A stretch of DNA of 64,000 nt from Monosporascus cannonballus (Eukaryota > Ascomycota > Sordariomycetes > Xylariales): assembly GCA_004154925.1 (NCBI GenBank), contig QJNS01000186.1, positions 1 to 64,000 of the forward strand, read 5' to 3'. A program made the translations under genes and the position numbers. The notes below the pieces were generated by a model. That model was not told the DNA's origin, ran no database searches, and saw only the letters and a program-made list of their open reading frames with translations. Of the stretch, positions 12,078-22,339 are shown one piece after another; positions within the stretch are counted from its first letter, which is position 1; each line of letters starts with the position of its first letter.

Positions 12078-13187
12078 CTTGATCTTGCTCTTGAGCCCGG
12101 CGTCCAGTCGGGCGTGAGGCGGGGCGGATCGGGGCCACTCAAATCGCAAGCTTGACGATGAAAGACTATGATTGTGAGGTGTTTGCGCGTGAGTGGCGAG
12201 GGGGAGAGAAAGAGTCAGTGCTATAAGAATGAGCGACTGATCTGGTTAGCTTCGCTTGAATCCTAGTCGTCGCTTCATCGCCGGTCTTTACTGGTCCAGG
12301 TGTTCTCAGGTCGGCTTGAGAAGCCCAAAAGTTCCTGGGGGATGAAGTGAGGTTGTATTGCTGTTCTTGCTGCTTGGGATGGAGAAATTTTGTTAGGAAA
12401 GACGGTAAAGTGCTAGAGCTGTTAGAGTCATTCGGTCGTGCCCCACCATTCTACTGTCCATGATATTATGCACATCGCTCCCAAGCCAGACGGTGCAAGT
12501 CTGCAACAGGTGGGGTTGCGGGGTCGTTTAAAGCCGCACCAAGTACTTCGTACCTAGTACCTAATCATGCTAATCATAGCGTTGTCTCTGCCCTGCGAGT
12601 CACTCACCCTGAGCTGCACCCTAATTCCAAGGCCGCCGTAGCGGCTCACCTGAGGCACTTAGGCATGGATTATAGGGAGTACGCCTGATGCGCACAGCAC
12701 GATATGGATGGACATGTGAGGTGAGTACTTCGCCAAGTTCGCCAGGATTCGCCGAGCCACCACCGTTAGTGTACGGCAGCCTACTGTAGGAAGTCGTCAT
12801 AGCTCCCGCGGAATAGCGTGCATATGGCATGTGAGACCGTTAAACACCCACGTGTTAGTTCATCGCTCAGATATCTCATCTTCATTTACATACACACACA
12901 CATACACACACATACATATCTATATGGGCCCGGGTTTTCTAGCAAAAACAAGCCACCACTAAGCAAAACAAACATTATCGCATCCCGTTTACCGTAGCAA
13001 GCGTCGCCCTACTCTGAAACTGCGAGACACTCACGCCTACACTATTACCACGGAGATACTCTGTTCTCCGGAGTTGCGAGGATACAGTCACCACCGGTTT
13101 TTCTTATCCGCGCGCATATTCCCTAGACACCTTTGGGGATTAACTTGGAAAGGTGCCTCCGGACAGCCGCCCGGCCGTTCCGACAAG
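12078..13187. promoter_or_regulatory. Divergent intergenic region, RPC1 / DDHD gene
   Basis: About 1.1 kb separates the two start codons and must hold both promoters. No clear TATA box or known operator can be assigned by eye. It contains a CA/TA-rich microsatellite (about 12888-12922) and the duplicated motif GTACTTCGTACCTAGTACC near 12543. The shared position suggests, but does not show, coordinated expression. Confidence 0.4.
12888..12922. repeat. CA/TA microsatellite
   Basis: Short imperfect array of ACATACACACAC units ending in TATCTATATG. It is simple-sequence DNA in the divergent promoter region. Confidence 0.75.
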
Positions 13188-16100
13188 ATGGCACCGCAAC
13201 CACCACCGGGAGGAACAGACGGAACGGCTGGGGCGGACGACAAGGGGGAGAAGAAGGTTGAGAAGTCATACTTCGCGAGCGCCGTCGATTCTATCAACCC
13301 ATGGAATACCGCCCGGAGCACCACTCCTACGCCCAAGGAGAACCCGCCCGCGAAGGCGGCGCCCAAGCCCACACCCAAGCCCACACCCACGCCCCCACCC
13401 CCTAAGAAAGCCGACGACCACACCGTTAACACCTTGTACGGTCAGAGTTTCAGGCGATACCCGCCGGATTGTCCGCCGCTTAATGTGATGTGGTTCCATG
13501 CTGCTGATGTAAGTCATGCCTCTGAGACCAGCTGTAAAACTCACACAACCTTAACAAGCAAACTACATAATAGGTTCCTAAGCGCAAACCGAATTTCTCA
13601 CCCCCCAAAGCGAAGAAGGATACCGACAGCGCAACGAAGCCGCCAGCCCCCAAGAAATTTGTCGCATTCTCCAAGAACGACTCCAAGGCTATCGAAAATG
13701 CCTATCAGAAGCTATTAGAGCGGGTAGAAGACGAGCGAGGCAAAACTGCCGTAAATAGGCAGAGGCGCTCAAACTCCTTGCGCGCGGGAACGGTCGACGC
13801 GCAAAATGCGCCAAATGCGACTATAGACGAGGGGAGACTCGGTCGGTCGAATGCAGTGCGGGTTCCTGTCAACGAAGATTTCCTCTTTGACGTCGACATA
13901 GAGCAACGCGAGCTGGCTCCCGTGTATTGGTTGGGTCCGGTTTATGAAGTTCGTCGTGGAAGCTGGTTCTACCAGGAAGGGTCCACGCTACGGCCGTGCG
14001 AGGAGAATCTGGCGGCTCAGCTCGAGGAGGGTTACCTCAAAACCAAGCCTTGGACTTATCCCGAGACATGGGGTCGCAGTAACTCTGGCATACAGGATAT
14101 CACTCCGAAGGCCTCCTCAGAGAACCTCAAGGCGGCAGCGAAGTCGCACGCTGGAGATCCTCTTAAGCCGGCAGCCGCCCTGCCCGCAGAGCAGCATCGA
14201 CCGCAAACCTACCGCCTCTTCGGAACTTACATGAATAGTATAGCTACTTACGAAAATTCCACCACGGCCTGGCTATCCACCGAAGGCGTCTTCTCTTGGG
14301 TGACATCCACAGTGTATCAAAAGTTCGCTGGCGGTGGCTACATGAATGGCGTAAAGCTTGTCCGTGGATTCTCGGAGCCCGGAAAGGCCAAGGATGGAAA
14401 AGTGTCTGCCGCTCCAGTGACAGCTACTCTACCTCCCGTACCCATGGATGAAAAGGAGGAAAGGGCTCTCAAGCGTAGATCTGCTCCGCCTAGCGTGAAG
14501 TCTGAGGCGGGCGACGAGAAAGAGAAGGAAACGGCTGAAGACGCTGAGAGGAGAGAAAATCTCCTCAAGCGCCAATTTTCCGCTTTTGTCGACTCGGATG
14601 ACCCCGCAAAACAGGAGGAGCAGATCAGGAAGCGTGAGGAGCAAGAGATCCAAGACGACTATACGGGTCTAGATGGTGAGAAACAGGGCCGCGAGATCGA
14701 ACATCTGGTACTAGTAACTCATGGAATTGGGCAGCTGCTAGGACTCAAGTAAGGCTCCGGTATTAGCAAAAATGTGCTTCGACACTGACGTCTGCTTCTA
14801 GGATGGAAAGCGTCAATTTCGTCCACGACGTGAACATGCTGCGGAAAACTATAAAGGCGGTTTATGCCCAGTCGCCAGACCTGAAGGCATTCAACTCGGA
14901 AAGTGGTGACGGGCCCGGCAACTGTAGAGTTCAGGTTCTCCCGGTGTGCTGGAGACACCTGCTCGACTTCCCGAAGCGACGCGAAAAGAAAGGCGAACGT
15001 GATCTGAGTGATCCATTCGACGAGGAAGACGAATGTGAGCACTTTAGCCAGGATTTCCAAGTTTTGCATGCAACTGACGATTGCCTAGATCCCTCACTGG
15101 AAGATATTACAGTTGAAGGCGTGGCTTTCGCTCGTTCTCTCATATCGGATCTTGCGCTAGACGTCCTGCTCTACCAGAGTGCCTACCGTGAACAGATTGT
15201 CGAGATCGTGCTCAAGGAATCCAACAGGATTTACAAGCTATTCGTGGAGCGCAACCCAGACTTCAAAGGGAAGGTGCACATCGTTGGCCACAGCTTAGGC
15301 TCCGCCATCATGTTCGACATCCTCTGCCGGCAAAAGGAGGCACCCAAAGGCCCCGATAAGCTGCGAAATCCCCTACGCCTCTGGTCAGCGGAGGACCCCC
15401 ACGACCACGCCAAGGACAACCGAGATCTCGCCTTCAACTTCGAGGTGGACGATTTCTACTGCTTAGGATCGCCGATTGGGCTCTTCCAGATGCTGAAGGG
15501 GCGGACAATAGCGGCTCGCCACCAACCAAATGCGCTGCCGTCCGAGAGCCCCCTGGCCCCCGATTACATGGACGACCCCTTCTTGTCGGCAGACCAACAC
15601 GTGTCGCCCATTACCGGCTTGCCCTTCTCGGTCTCCTCGCCGAAGGCGGCGCAACTATTCAACATATTCCACCCGTCCGACCCGATCGCGTACCGGCTGG
15701 AGCCGCTCATCTCCCCCGCCATGTCATCACTCAAGCCGCAGGCGCTGCCGTACACGAAGAAGGGCATCTTCGGCGCTGTGGCGCCGCAGGGCCTGTCGGG
15801 GATCGGCGTCAAGGTCGGCCAGAGCGTCAGCGGGCTCTGGTCCAGCTTCAGCGCCGGCATCGCCAGCAGCCTGCTCAACCGCAGCCTCGGCTTCACCAAC
15901 GAGGACGTCGCCAACTTCAACGCCAACAACCCCTCCTCGGTGGCCGCGAATAACGCCAACGCCTCCTCCGCCTCGTCTTTCCAGAACCAGGCCGCGCCGT
16001 CGCCCAGCGGCGTCATCTCCGACGCGACGGCGCAGTCGGAGAAGACGGCCGCGCGTAAGAAGGCGCTGGCGCGGCAGAACACGTCGCGGTCCGCCTCATC

Positions 16101-16425
16101 CCTGTTGGCAGGAGGGCACAAGAACAACGATAATAACAATGCCTCCACAACCGCCGGCAACGGCAACGGCGAGAACGGCGCTGACCCGAACTCGGGCGCT
16201 AGCGCGACCCTCATCGACGACGAGCTCGAGACGCTGTACGCAAAGTTCCAGAAGAAGCGCGTCGAGGAGACCAAGGACGGCGCCGTCGGCGAGGGCGCTG
16301 AGACGGCCGATCTGGGCGAGGCCTGGGCCACCGAGGAGCTCAAGGCGCAGAAGCTCCGCCGCGAGGAGTTCAAGGTCCGCGTGCTGAATAGGAACGGGCG
16401 GGTGGATTATAGCATTCAGGAGTAA
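13188..16425 (+). CDS. DDHD-domain phospholipase A1-like protein
   Basis: Predicted intracellular phospholipase of the PA-PLA1/DDHD family (yeast Ddl1/YOR022C, human DDHD1/2), which cleaves acyl chains from glycerophospholipids at organelle membranes. Exons: 13188-13508, 13574-14748, 14802-16425, giving 1,039 aa. Both introns (65 and 53 bp) start GTAAG and end TAG, and the phases match. The N terminus is Pro/Lys-rich and disordered. A WWE-like segment follows (PVYWLGPVYEVRRGSWFYQE), then the lipase nucleophile box GHSLG with Ser at about residue 663. The DDHD domain starts near residue 700 (VDDFYCLGSPIGLFQMLKG) and includes FHPSDPIAYRLEPL. A long Ser/Asn/Ala-rich insertion lies between the domain and a charged C-terminal tail. 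The start is the first in-frame ATG with good context (AAGATGG) before the conserved part. The stop lies about 210 bp before the assembly gap. Confidence 0.92.
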
Positions 16426-16632
16426 GTTCATCGTGTTCCCATCTGCTTGGAGTTCTTCCTTATCCCCCTTCCATCTCCTCTGTCTTGTATGTCTTGTCAC
16501 ACTTTCTCTAGAGGTGACGACAGACGGGGGTAGATAAGACACCCTCCCCCGTCTCGCGCTCTTCTCAGCGGTTTTACGGTTAAAGCCAGAATCCGCTCCG
16601 GATCAAGTGTTAAAGTCCCTACTAACTTGGCC

Positions 16633-17322
16633 GGGGGGGGGGGGCGGNNNNNNNNNNNNNNNNNNNNNNNNNNNNNNNNNNNNNNNNNNNNNNNNNNNNN
16701 NNNNNNNNNNNNNNNNNNNNNNNNNNNNNNNNNNNNNNNNNNNNNNNNNNNNNNNNNNNNNNNNNNNNNNNNNNNNNNNNNNNNNNNNNNNNNNNNNNNN
16801 NNNNNNNNNNNNNNNNNNNNNNNNNNNNNNNNNNNNNNNNNNNNNNNNNNNNNNNNNNNNNNNNNNNNNNNNNNNNNNNNNNNNNNNNNNNNNNNNNNNN
16901 NNNNNNNNNNNNNNNNNNNNNNNNNNNNNNNNNNNNNNNNNNNNNNNNNNNNNNNNNNNNNNNNNNNNNNNNNNNNNNNNNNNNNNNNNNNNNNNNNNNN
17001 NNNNNNNNNNNNNNNNNNNNNNNNNNNNNNNNNNNNNNNNNNNNNNNNNNNNNNNNNNNNNNNNNNNNNNNNNNNNNNNNNNNNNNNNNNNNNNNNNNNN
17101 NNNNNNNNNNNNNNNNNNNNNNNNNNNNNNNNNNNNNNNNNNNNNNNNNNNNNNNNNNNNNNNNNNNNNNNNNNNNNNNNNNNNNNNNNNNNNNNNNNNN
17201 NNNNNNNNNNNNNNNNNNNNNNNNNNNNNNNNNNNNNNNNNNNNNNNNNNNNNNNNNNNNNNNNNNNNNNNNNNNNNNNNNNNNNNNNNNNNNNNNNNNN
17301 NNNNNNNNNNNNNNNNNNNNNN

Positions 17323-17382
<60 letters not shown>
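16633..17382. other. Assembly gap with G/C homopolymer flanks
   Basis: A G run (16633-16644, then CGG) leads into 675 N (16648-17322), followed by 60 consecutive C (17323-17382) and CGCGGGGG. The homopolymers look like sequencer or assembler failure at a G/C-rich hard-to-read locus. The true length and content are unknown. Nothing in the flanks shows that a gene crosses it. Confidence 0.95.
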
Positions 17383-17383
<1 letters not shown>

Positions 17384-18312
17384 CGGGGGTAGAGTGTACA
17401 ACATATCTATCAATGTATATACATAGCGGCACACGCCGGCAGATACCGTCATTAGAGAGCAATAGACTACTTGACCGAGCAAGTCTTCTGAGACCTTGGC
17501 GGAGGTCCCCCAGATGTGAAGTTACAAATTCGGTTTACGAGGAGTTGGCATCCCCCGGGACCGGTGGCGGATGCGTAGGCCATTAGAGAGCATCGGTATC
17601 AAAAGGACGAAGGCGCGATCCGTACTAGGGTCGCGAAAATGATACTTTGAATCCGGCACAAAGTCATCCTAGAAAGCAGGTAGATTGGGGATGGAAGTAG
17701 GGAATATCATATCTCTCTCCGCGCTACTCACGCCTCTGAATATACTACCACTGTTCAAGGTCTAGTGCCCAAAGCTCTGCTGCGGTAGAAACGACGGGGA
17801 TGTGAAAGGGCGCAGGGAAATGGCATCGTACCATGGCGTTTCCATCACCTCACATTAATCCACAATATCTAGAATCCACATCGTTATGCCTGTGACCACA
17901 CAATATGATTCCATTGCCATTGCTAAAACAGTGCATCGATTGTCAGATCGATGTGCCGATAAGACGTGGGCCTAAGAACCCTAAAAACAAGAGTAACCAC
18001 AGGACGAAACATATCAGAGGCAGATCTGCGTCCGGTCCTCGAAACTCGTGAATGACCATAATATGTCCCCAGCAAAGGCAATCCGTGACTCCGAAACCTT
18101 TTTTTCCAGATGCCATACATGTCGCTTCCCCCATCGGGATTCACCCGGATGAACCAATACAAGAAAGTGCCATCAACTTTGACAACGCGATATTTGCCAA
18201 CCGACGAGCATCAACAAGGGCTGCGTCCAAATCGCTCGACCACTTCGTAGGATTACTATTCCACTTTCTTTGCAGGCTTCCAGTCTCAACTTCCTAGGGA
18301 CGAGGGTTCCAC
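17383..18312. other. Intergenic, no gene seen
   Basis: About 930 bp between the gap and the 3' end of the GIS2 gene. It should include the GIS2 3' untranslated region on the minus strand. All frames are short and I see no domain, tRNA or repeat. Confidence 0.5.
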
Positions 18313-19368
18313 TTAGTTAGGGCAAGCAGCCTGAACGTGTCCCGGCTGTTGGCACTTGTAGCAGATTTTCTCGCCGCCAGTGGATTCCTTAGGGCAGTCC
18401 CGAGAGAAATGGCCATTCTCGCCGCAGTTGTAGCATTTGCTACCGTTGACACATTCACCTTGTCACACGTGAGCGTACCGTCTAAGGGGGGTAAGATAAG
18501 AAGACGACTTACGGGACATATGTCCGTATCCTCCACAGGAGTAGCAGGTCTTGCCACCCTGGTTGCCGCCACTGTAGCCGCCGGAGTAGCCGCCGCCATA
18601 ACTGTTTCCGCCGTAGGAGTCGGGGCAGATGCGGGCGATGTGACCGATCTTGCCACACTGCGTATTACGACGTTAGTGTGTAGTTAGGCGCTGACGGAAG
18701 ATTTCTGGCTTACCTTGTAGCACTCTTGACCCTGGCCCCCATGGCCACCATGGCCACCAGCAGGGCCGCCGCTCTGTGGGCAGTCACGGCTGATGTGGCC
18801 GGCTTGGCCGCATCGGTAGCAGGACTTAGTGTCCTTAGGTCCGTCGGGGCATTCGCGGCCTTTGAAGATCGTTAGTCACAATGCTCTAGTGCTTCATAGA
18901 TTCCGGTGGCTGCTCACTGATATGACCTTCGCCACCGCAGTTATAGCTATACTACGAGTTAACAGCCGTCTCCAAGCAGTCGGGTATAGTATTCTCTCAC
19001 CATTTTGCAGCGCCACGGTTGGGACAGTCGCGGGCCTGAGAAGAGCCGTTAGCAAGTGTCAAACGGATGAATTACCAATACCAGTCGCCGCTAGTCCGCC
19101 GTTCTTTCGCATACCTGGTGAGTAGTTTGGCCGCCTATATAATTTAGTCAGATTTATGCCATTCCGCCCAAATGGAAACTAAAACGATTTCTCATATGAA
19201 AGAAAAACATCGAGTTGGTTCTTTGCAGACACCACGAGGCATGCCTAAATGATCGCAAGTCACTCGGGGTGGAGGACGGCGATGTCGAGTTCAAGTATCG
19301 TCGACGGTATGCGATAACCGGAGGGACTCACAAGTGAAGCAGGCTCGTCCCTGAGTGTTGAAATCCAT
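18313..19368 (-). CDS. GIS2: Gis2/CNBP-type protein with seven CCHC zinc knuckles
   Basis: Small nucleic-acid-binding protein of the Gis2 (yeast)/CNBP (animal)/Byr3 (fission yeast) family, which binds single-stranded nucleic acids and mRNA and acts in translation and stress granules. Seven exons on the minus strand: 19368-19332, 19134-19115, 19035-19001, 18946-18918, 18859-18714, 18657-18513, 18458-18313; total 185 aa. All six introns are GT-AG and each junction restores a knuckle codon. The knuckles in order are CFTCGQTTHQARDC, CYNCGGEGHISREC, CYRCGQAGHISRDC, CYKCGKIGHIARIC, CYSCGGYGHMSREC, CYNCGENGHFSRDC and CYKCQQPGHVQAAC. Gly-rich linkers separate knuckles 3-4 and 4-5. The number and spacing match the family exactly. 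Exon 2 is only 20 nt and the first intron is 197 bp. Unspliced frames in this region look meaningless, so automatic callers may miss the gene. Confidence 0.95.
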
Positions 19369-22339
19369 GTCGGCGATGGGTATGTGGGTGGTGGTGTTTG
19401 ACTTTTTAAGTTACTATGTTAGGAGCAGAGAGTTAGCAGCTGGAACTTGGAAGTAAGCAGAAAGAAAATTTCGACCCAAAGTGGCGTTTGCAAACTCGGC
19501 CGCTGCATGTGGCAGGGAGGGATGCGGCAACAAAATACAACAAAATACAACACGTACGGAGCTTCAGATGGTTATGTTTAACTGCGCAATGTCGTATATC
19601 GACTCGGTGAAGTGCCAGCGAAACGAGTAGGTAGAATCGGAGAGTTCACTGGAAATTCTCTTGCTTGTGTAAGGTTGTTTTCGAGTTGAATGGCTGGATG
19701 GTGAGTGGATGGATAGTGGGATGTAGGTGGGCAGGGGCATGGGCATTTGGCATTGGCATTGGTGGGGTTGAACTGAATTTGATTGTATGGAGGGGTCCAA
19801 AGTCAGGTACAACTGGATGTACAAGATATAAGTGTGCCGCTACACACAGATTCGTGAATGTGAAGGTACTCCCGAGGTTTGGAATGCATGATAGCCTAAG
19901 CGGCCCGCACGAAATGAACCTAGTGAAATCTGACCAATTTTCAAGCTGACGAAGATAGGAGAGCGCAAATATAGCAAAGTCTGTACCGAGGATACCGCTG
20001 ACGGGAACAAAACATTGAGCTTACCTGGACTGGGAGGGACTGAGATCTCAGTAAAGGTGTCTTTAGTGATAAAAGTGACAGACAATTGAGATGTCAAAAG
20101 GGCTGAACGACTACGAAGTCGTTGCTATACTCGGGATCGTCGATGCTCAAAGAGAGGAAAGGAACTGAGTTTCGATATCCTGGGAAAAAACTGGATAGTG
20201 TCCTCCTGGTGAATGCGCGATATTATTAATGCACCTAACGATGTATTGTCCAGTGACTTCCTGATTGTAACAGACGCTTAGATAAGATACAGTCTGTCAG
20301 GTGGAAAGAAAGTGATACTGAAAAAAAATTAAAACCAGCTGGTGGCAATGAGTGGAGACTCAAAATTTCAGTTGACTGGCCACTGAATCCAGATTTCAGA
20401 GAACCCCGGGGCCTTGCTTGATATTGACCTTCAGCTTCGAAGTCCTGTACCAGTCAGCACCTTAGCGCCCTGATGTTGGGGCCCGGAAGAGAATTGTGGG
20501 TATGGAGATGGTGGGGAATAAAAATTCCAAGTGCCGAAAATAGGACCCCTAAAAAAACGATTAGATGTGATCATATGGCGCGTGCGTCGATCGTTCCTGC
20601 TTATTACGCAGATCCCAGGTCAAGGTTACATGCTTTCTTGGGTGTAAAAGCGCCTTACGTGGTTGTCATGATCCCCAGATTCTTATAGCACAAGTGCGTC
20701 CATATTATAATGATTTGAACTCAGGTATATATAGCTTTCAATTCTATCGCTATGGGTTGCAGCACCAGGTTATTCTTAAACTGAATGGATTGTCGTGAGG
20801 TCGATCAGTTAGGAAAGGAGGTCAGTGGCGAAAGTTGAAGGAACGAGGTCGACGAGCAGCTGAAAAGAGTAGGTTGAGAATGAGTTGATGCGAGGTCGGC
20901 GATTAGTTGATGTAGTGAGAAATTCGACGGTCAATTATAACGCAGACTGTGAGATGCCTGGTACAACGTCTGCGAAGTCGTTATAGAGGGTCTTGATGAT
21001 CTACTCGCTTGACAAAACCAGAATCCGGAATGGCAGTTACTCTTGGTTAGGAAATCCAGTTCAATTCTCCTCCTGAAATATGAGGGCTGCTAGTTGAGAG
21101 AGTACCTCGCCATAGACATCCCTTCAATTGGTGTGGCTGATATAATATGTAAAATATAATGCATCATATTAGTCGAGGGCTACTACAACGATCCGTGAGC
21201 CTCCGTCTTATAGATCGCAATGATCTTGTTATAAAATAGGGTCTTCTCTCGTGGACGGTTAACTAACCTATATAAACCACTCAGGGATACTCTTAGAGAA
21301 TCCAAAGGGCCTACATACTAATATGCAATCCAATATCCAAACATGTAGCAGCCAAAGACATTACCACAATGATCATTGAGCGGAGCAGCGAGACGAGAGC
21401 TAGTAAATAGCAAGGGTTTATAATAGCTAATATCGGGCCATTCTCGAGAAATGACTATGTTTAGAGAGTTAAGCTGTGAATACTATTGAATTGACCGAGG
21501 AAGTGATGTTGTTGGTTCTGGGGAGTTATGGTTGACAACATCGGAGCGGCCCGGATCGCTAATAACCTGGGGAAGTTTTATACGCATAAGTTTTGCCCGC
21601 TTATAAGAAAGACAGGCCGTCAAAGTGGACGGGGCGGAAGCATGGCCGCATCGGTATTTCCAAGGCTGGTGTCGTTCCTTGGATACCTACAAGCTCACTT
21701 TGAATGCCTCGAAGATTAGCGCCAGATATGGAAAACACTTTAGCTGATTATCAGGAGCGTCTACACGGAGACTGGTAACGAATGAAATCAGTGAGACCCG
21801 AGCCAGCATAGCGGTGGAGAGGCAGATGGAAGTGGGGCACGATAGGGCATAGGAACTCAATCGCAGAAGCCACTCAGGCTGTGGCCAATAGAGTTGAGCC
21901 ACCCAGACACGAAGCAGGTCCAACAGCGATACTACTGGGCTTTGGCCAATACGAGTATAGCAATAATTGTGCTCATAAAGTGTTGTATTGTTGGCCTTAC
22001 TTAATAGAAATCTCGAGTTGTGTTCTTATGCTAATCTAGGCTTGGATATGCGACGTAAAGGTCGTGGGTTTCACAAATCATTGATGGGGGGATGAAGTGG
22101 CATAACTGAATGAAAGAGCCCAGATATGCAAGGGGAAGAAGCAGTGCCAAGAGAAGCCGCGTTTAATGCATGGATCCCCACCCCCAGGGCGCGTCACGCG
22201 ACCGAAATGCGTCATCGGCAGCCGGTCGGCAGATGAATCTTGACGCAGTCATTCATACGCCCATCAATTTCATTTTCGTCACATGTATGATGGAAGGCTG
22301 TTGAGGTGCTAGTTACAGTTGGACACGCAGTCCGATGCG
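19369..22339. other. Long intergenic region, no gene seen
   Basis: Nearly 3 kb between the GIS2 start and the SAE2 start. The first few hundred bases should be the GIS2 promoter and 5' UTR; they include a short direct repeat (ACAAAATACA twice near 19535) and GGCATTGGCATTGGTGG near 19749. The rest is moderately AT-rich with all frames broken and no transposon hallmark recognised. Confidence 0.45.

Noticed and set aside
7596..12149. RNA polymerase II largest subunit (RPB1)
   Set aside because: No C-terminal heptad repeats, and the N-terminal and zinc-site sequences fit RPC1 of Pol III.
15530..16387. Long Arg/Pro/Ser-rich frame (285 codons) inside the DDHD gene, and its antisense partner
   Set aside because: Both are shadow frames caused by GC-rich third positions of the true DDHD frame, which holds the conserved motifs.
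16622..17482. Poly-Gly/Pro frames running through the N gap
   Set aside because: They are produced by unknown bases and homopolymer C/G, not by coding sequence.
18294..18656. Open frame rich in Ala, Thr and Val overlapping the GIS2 gene (both strands)
   Set aside because: It is an out-of-frame shadow of the zinc-knuckle exons and crosses the introns; the spliced minus-strand frame gives seven perfect CCHC motifs.
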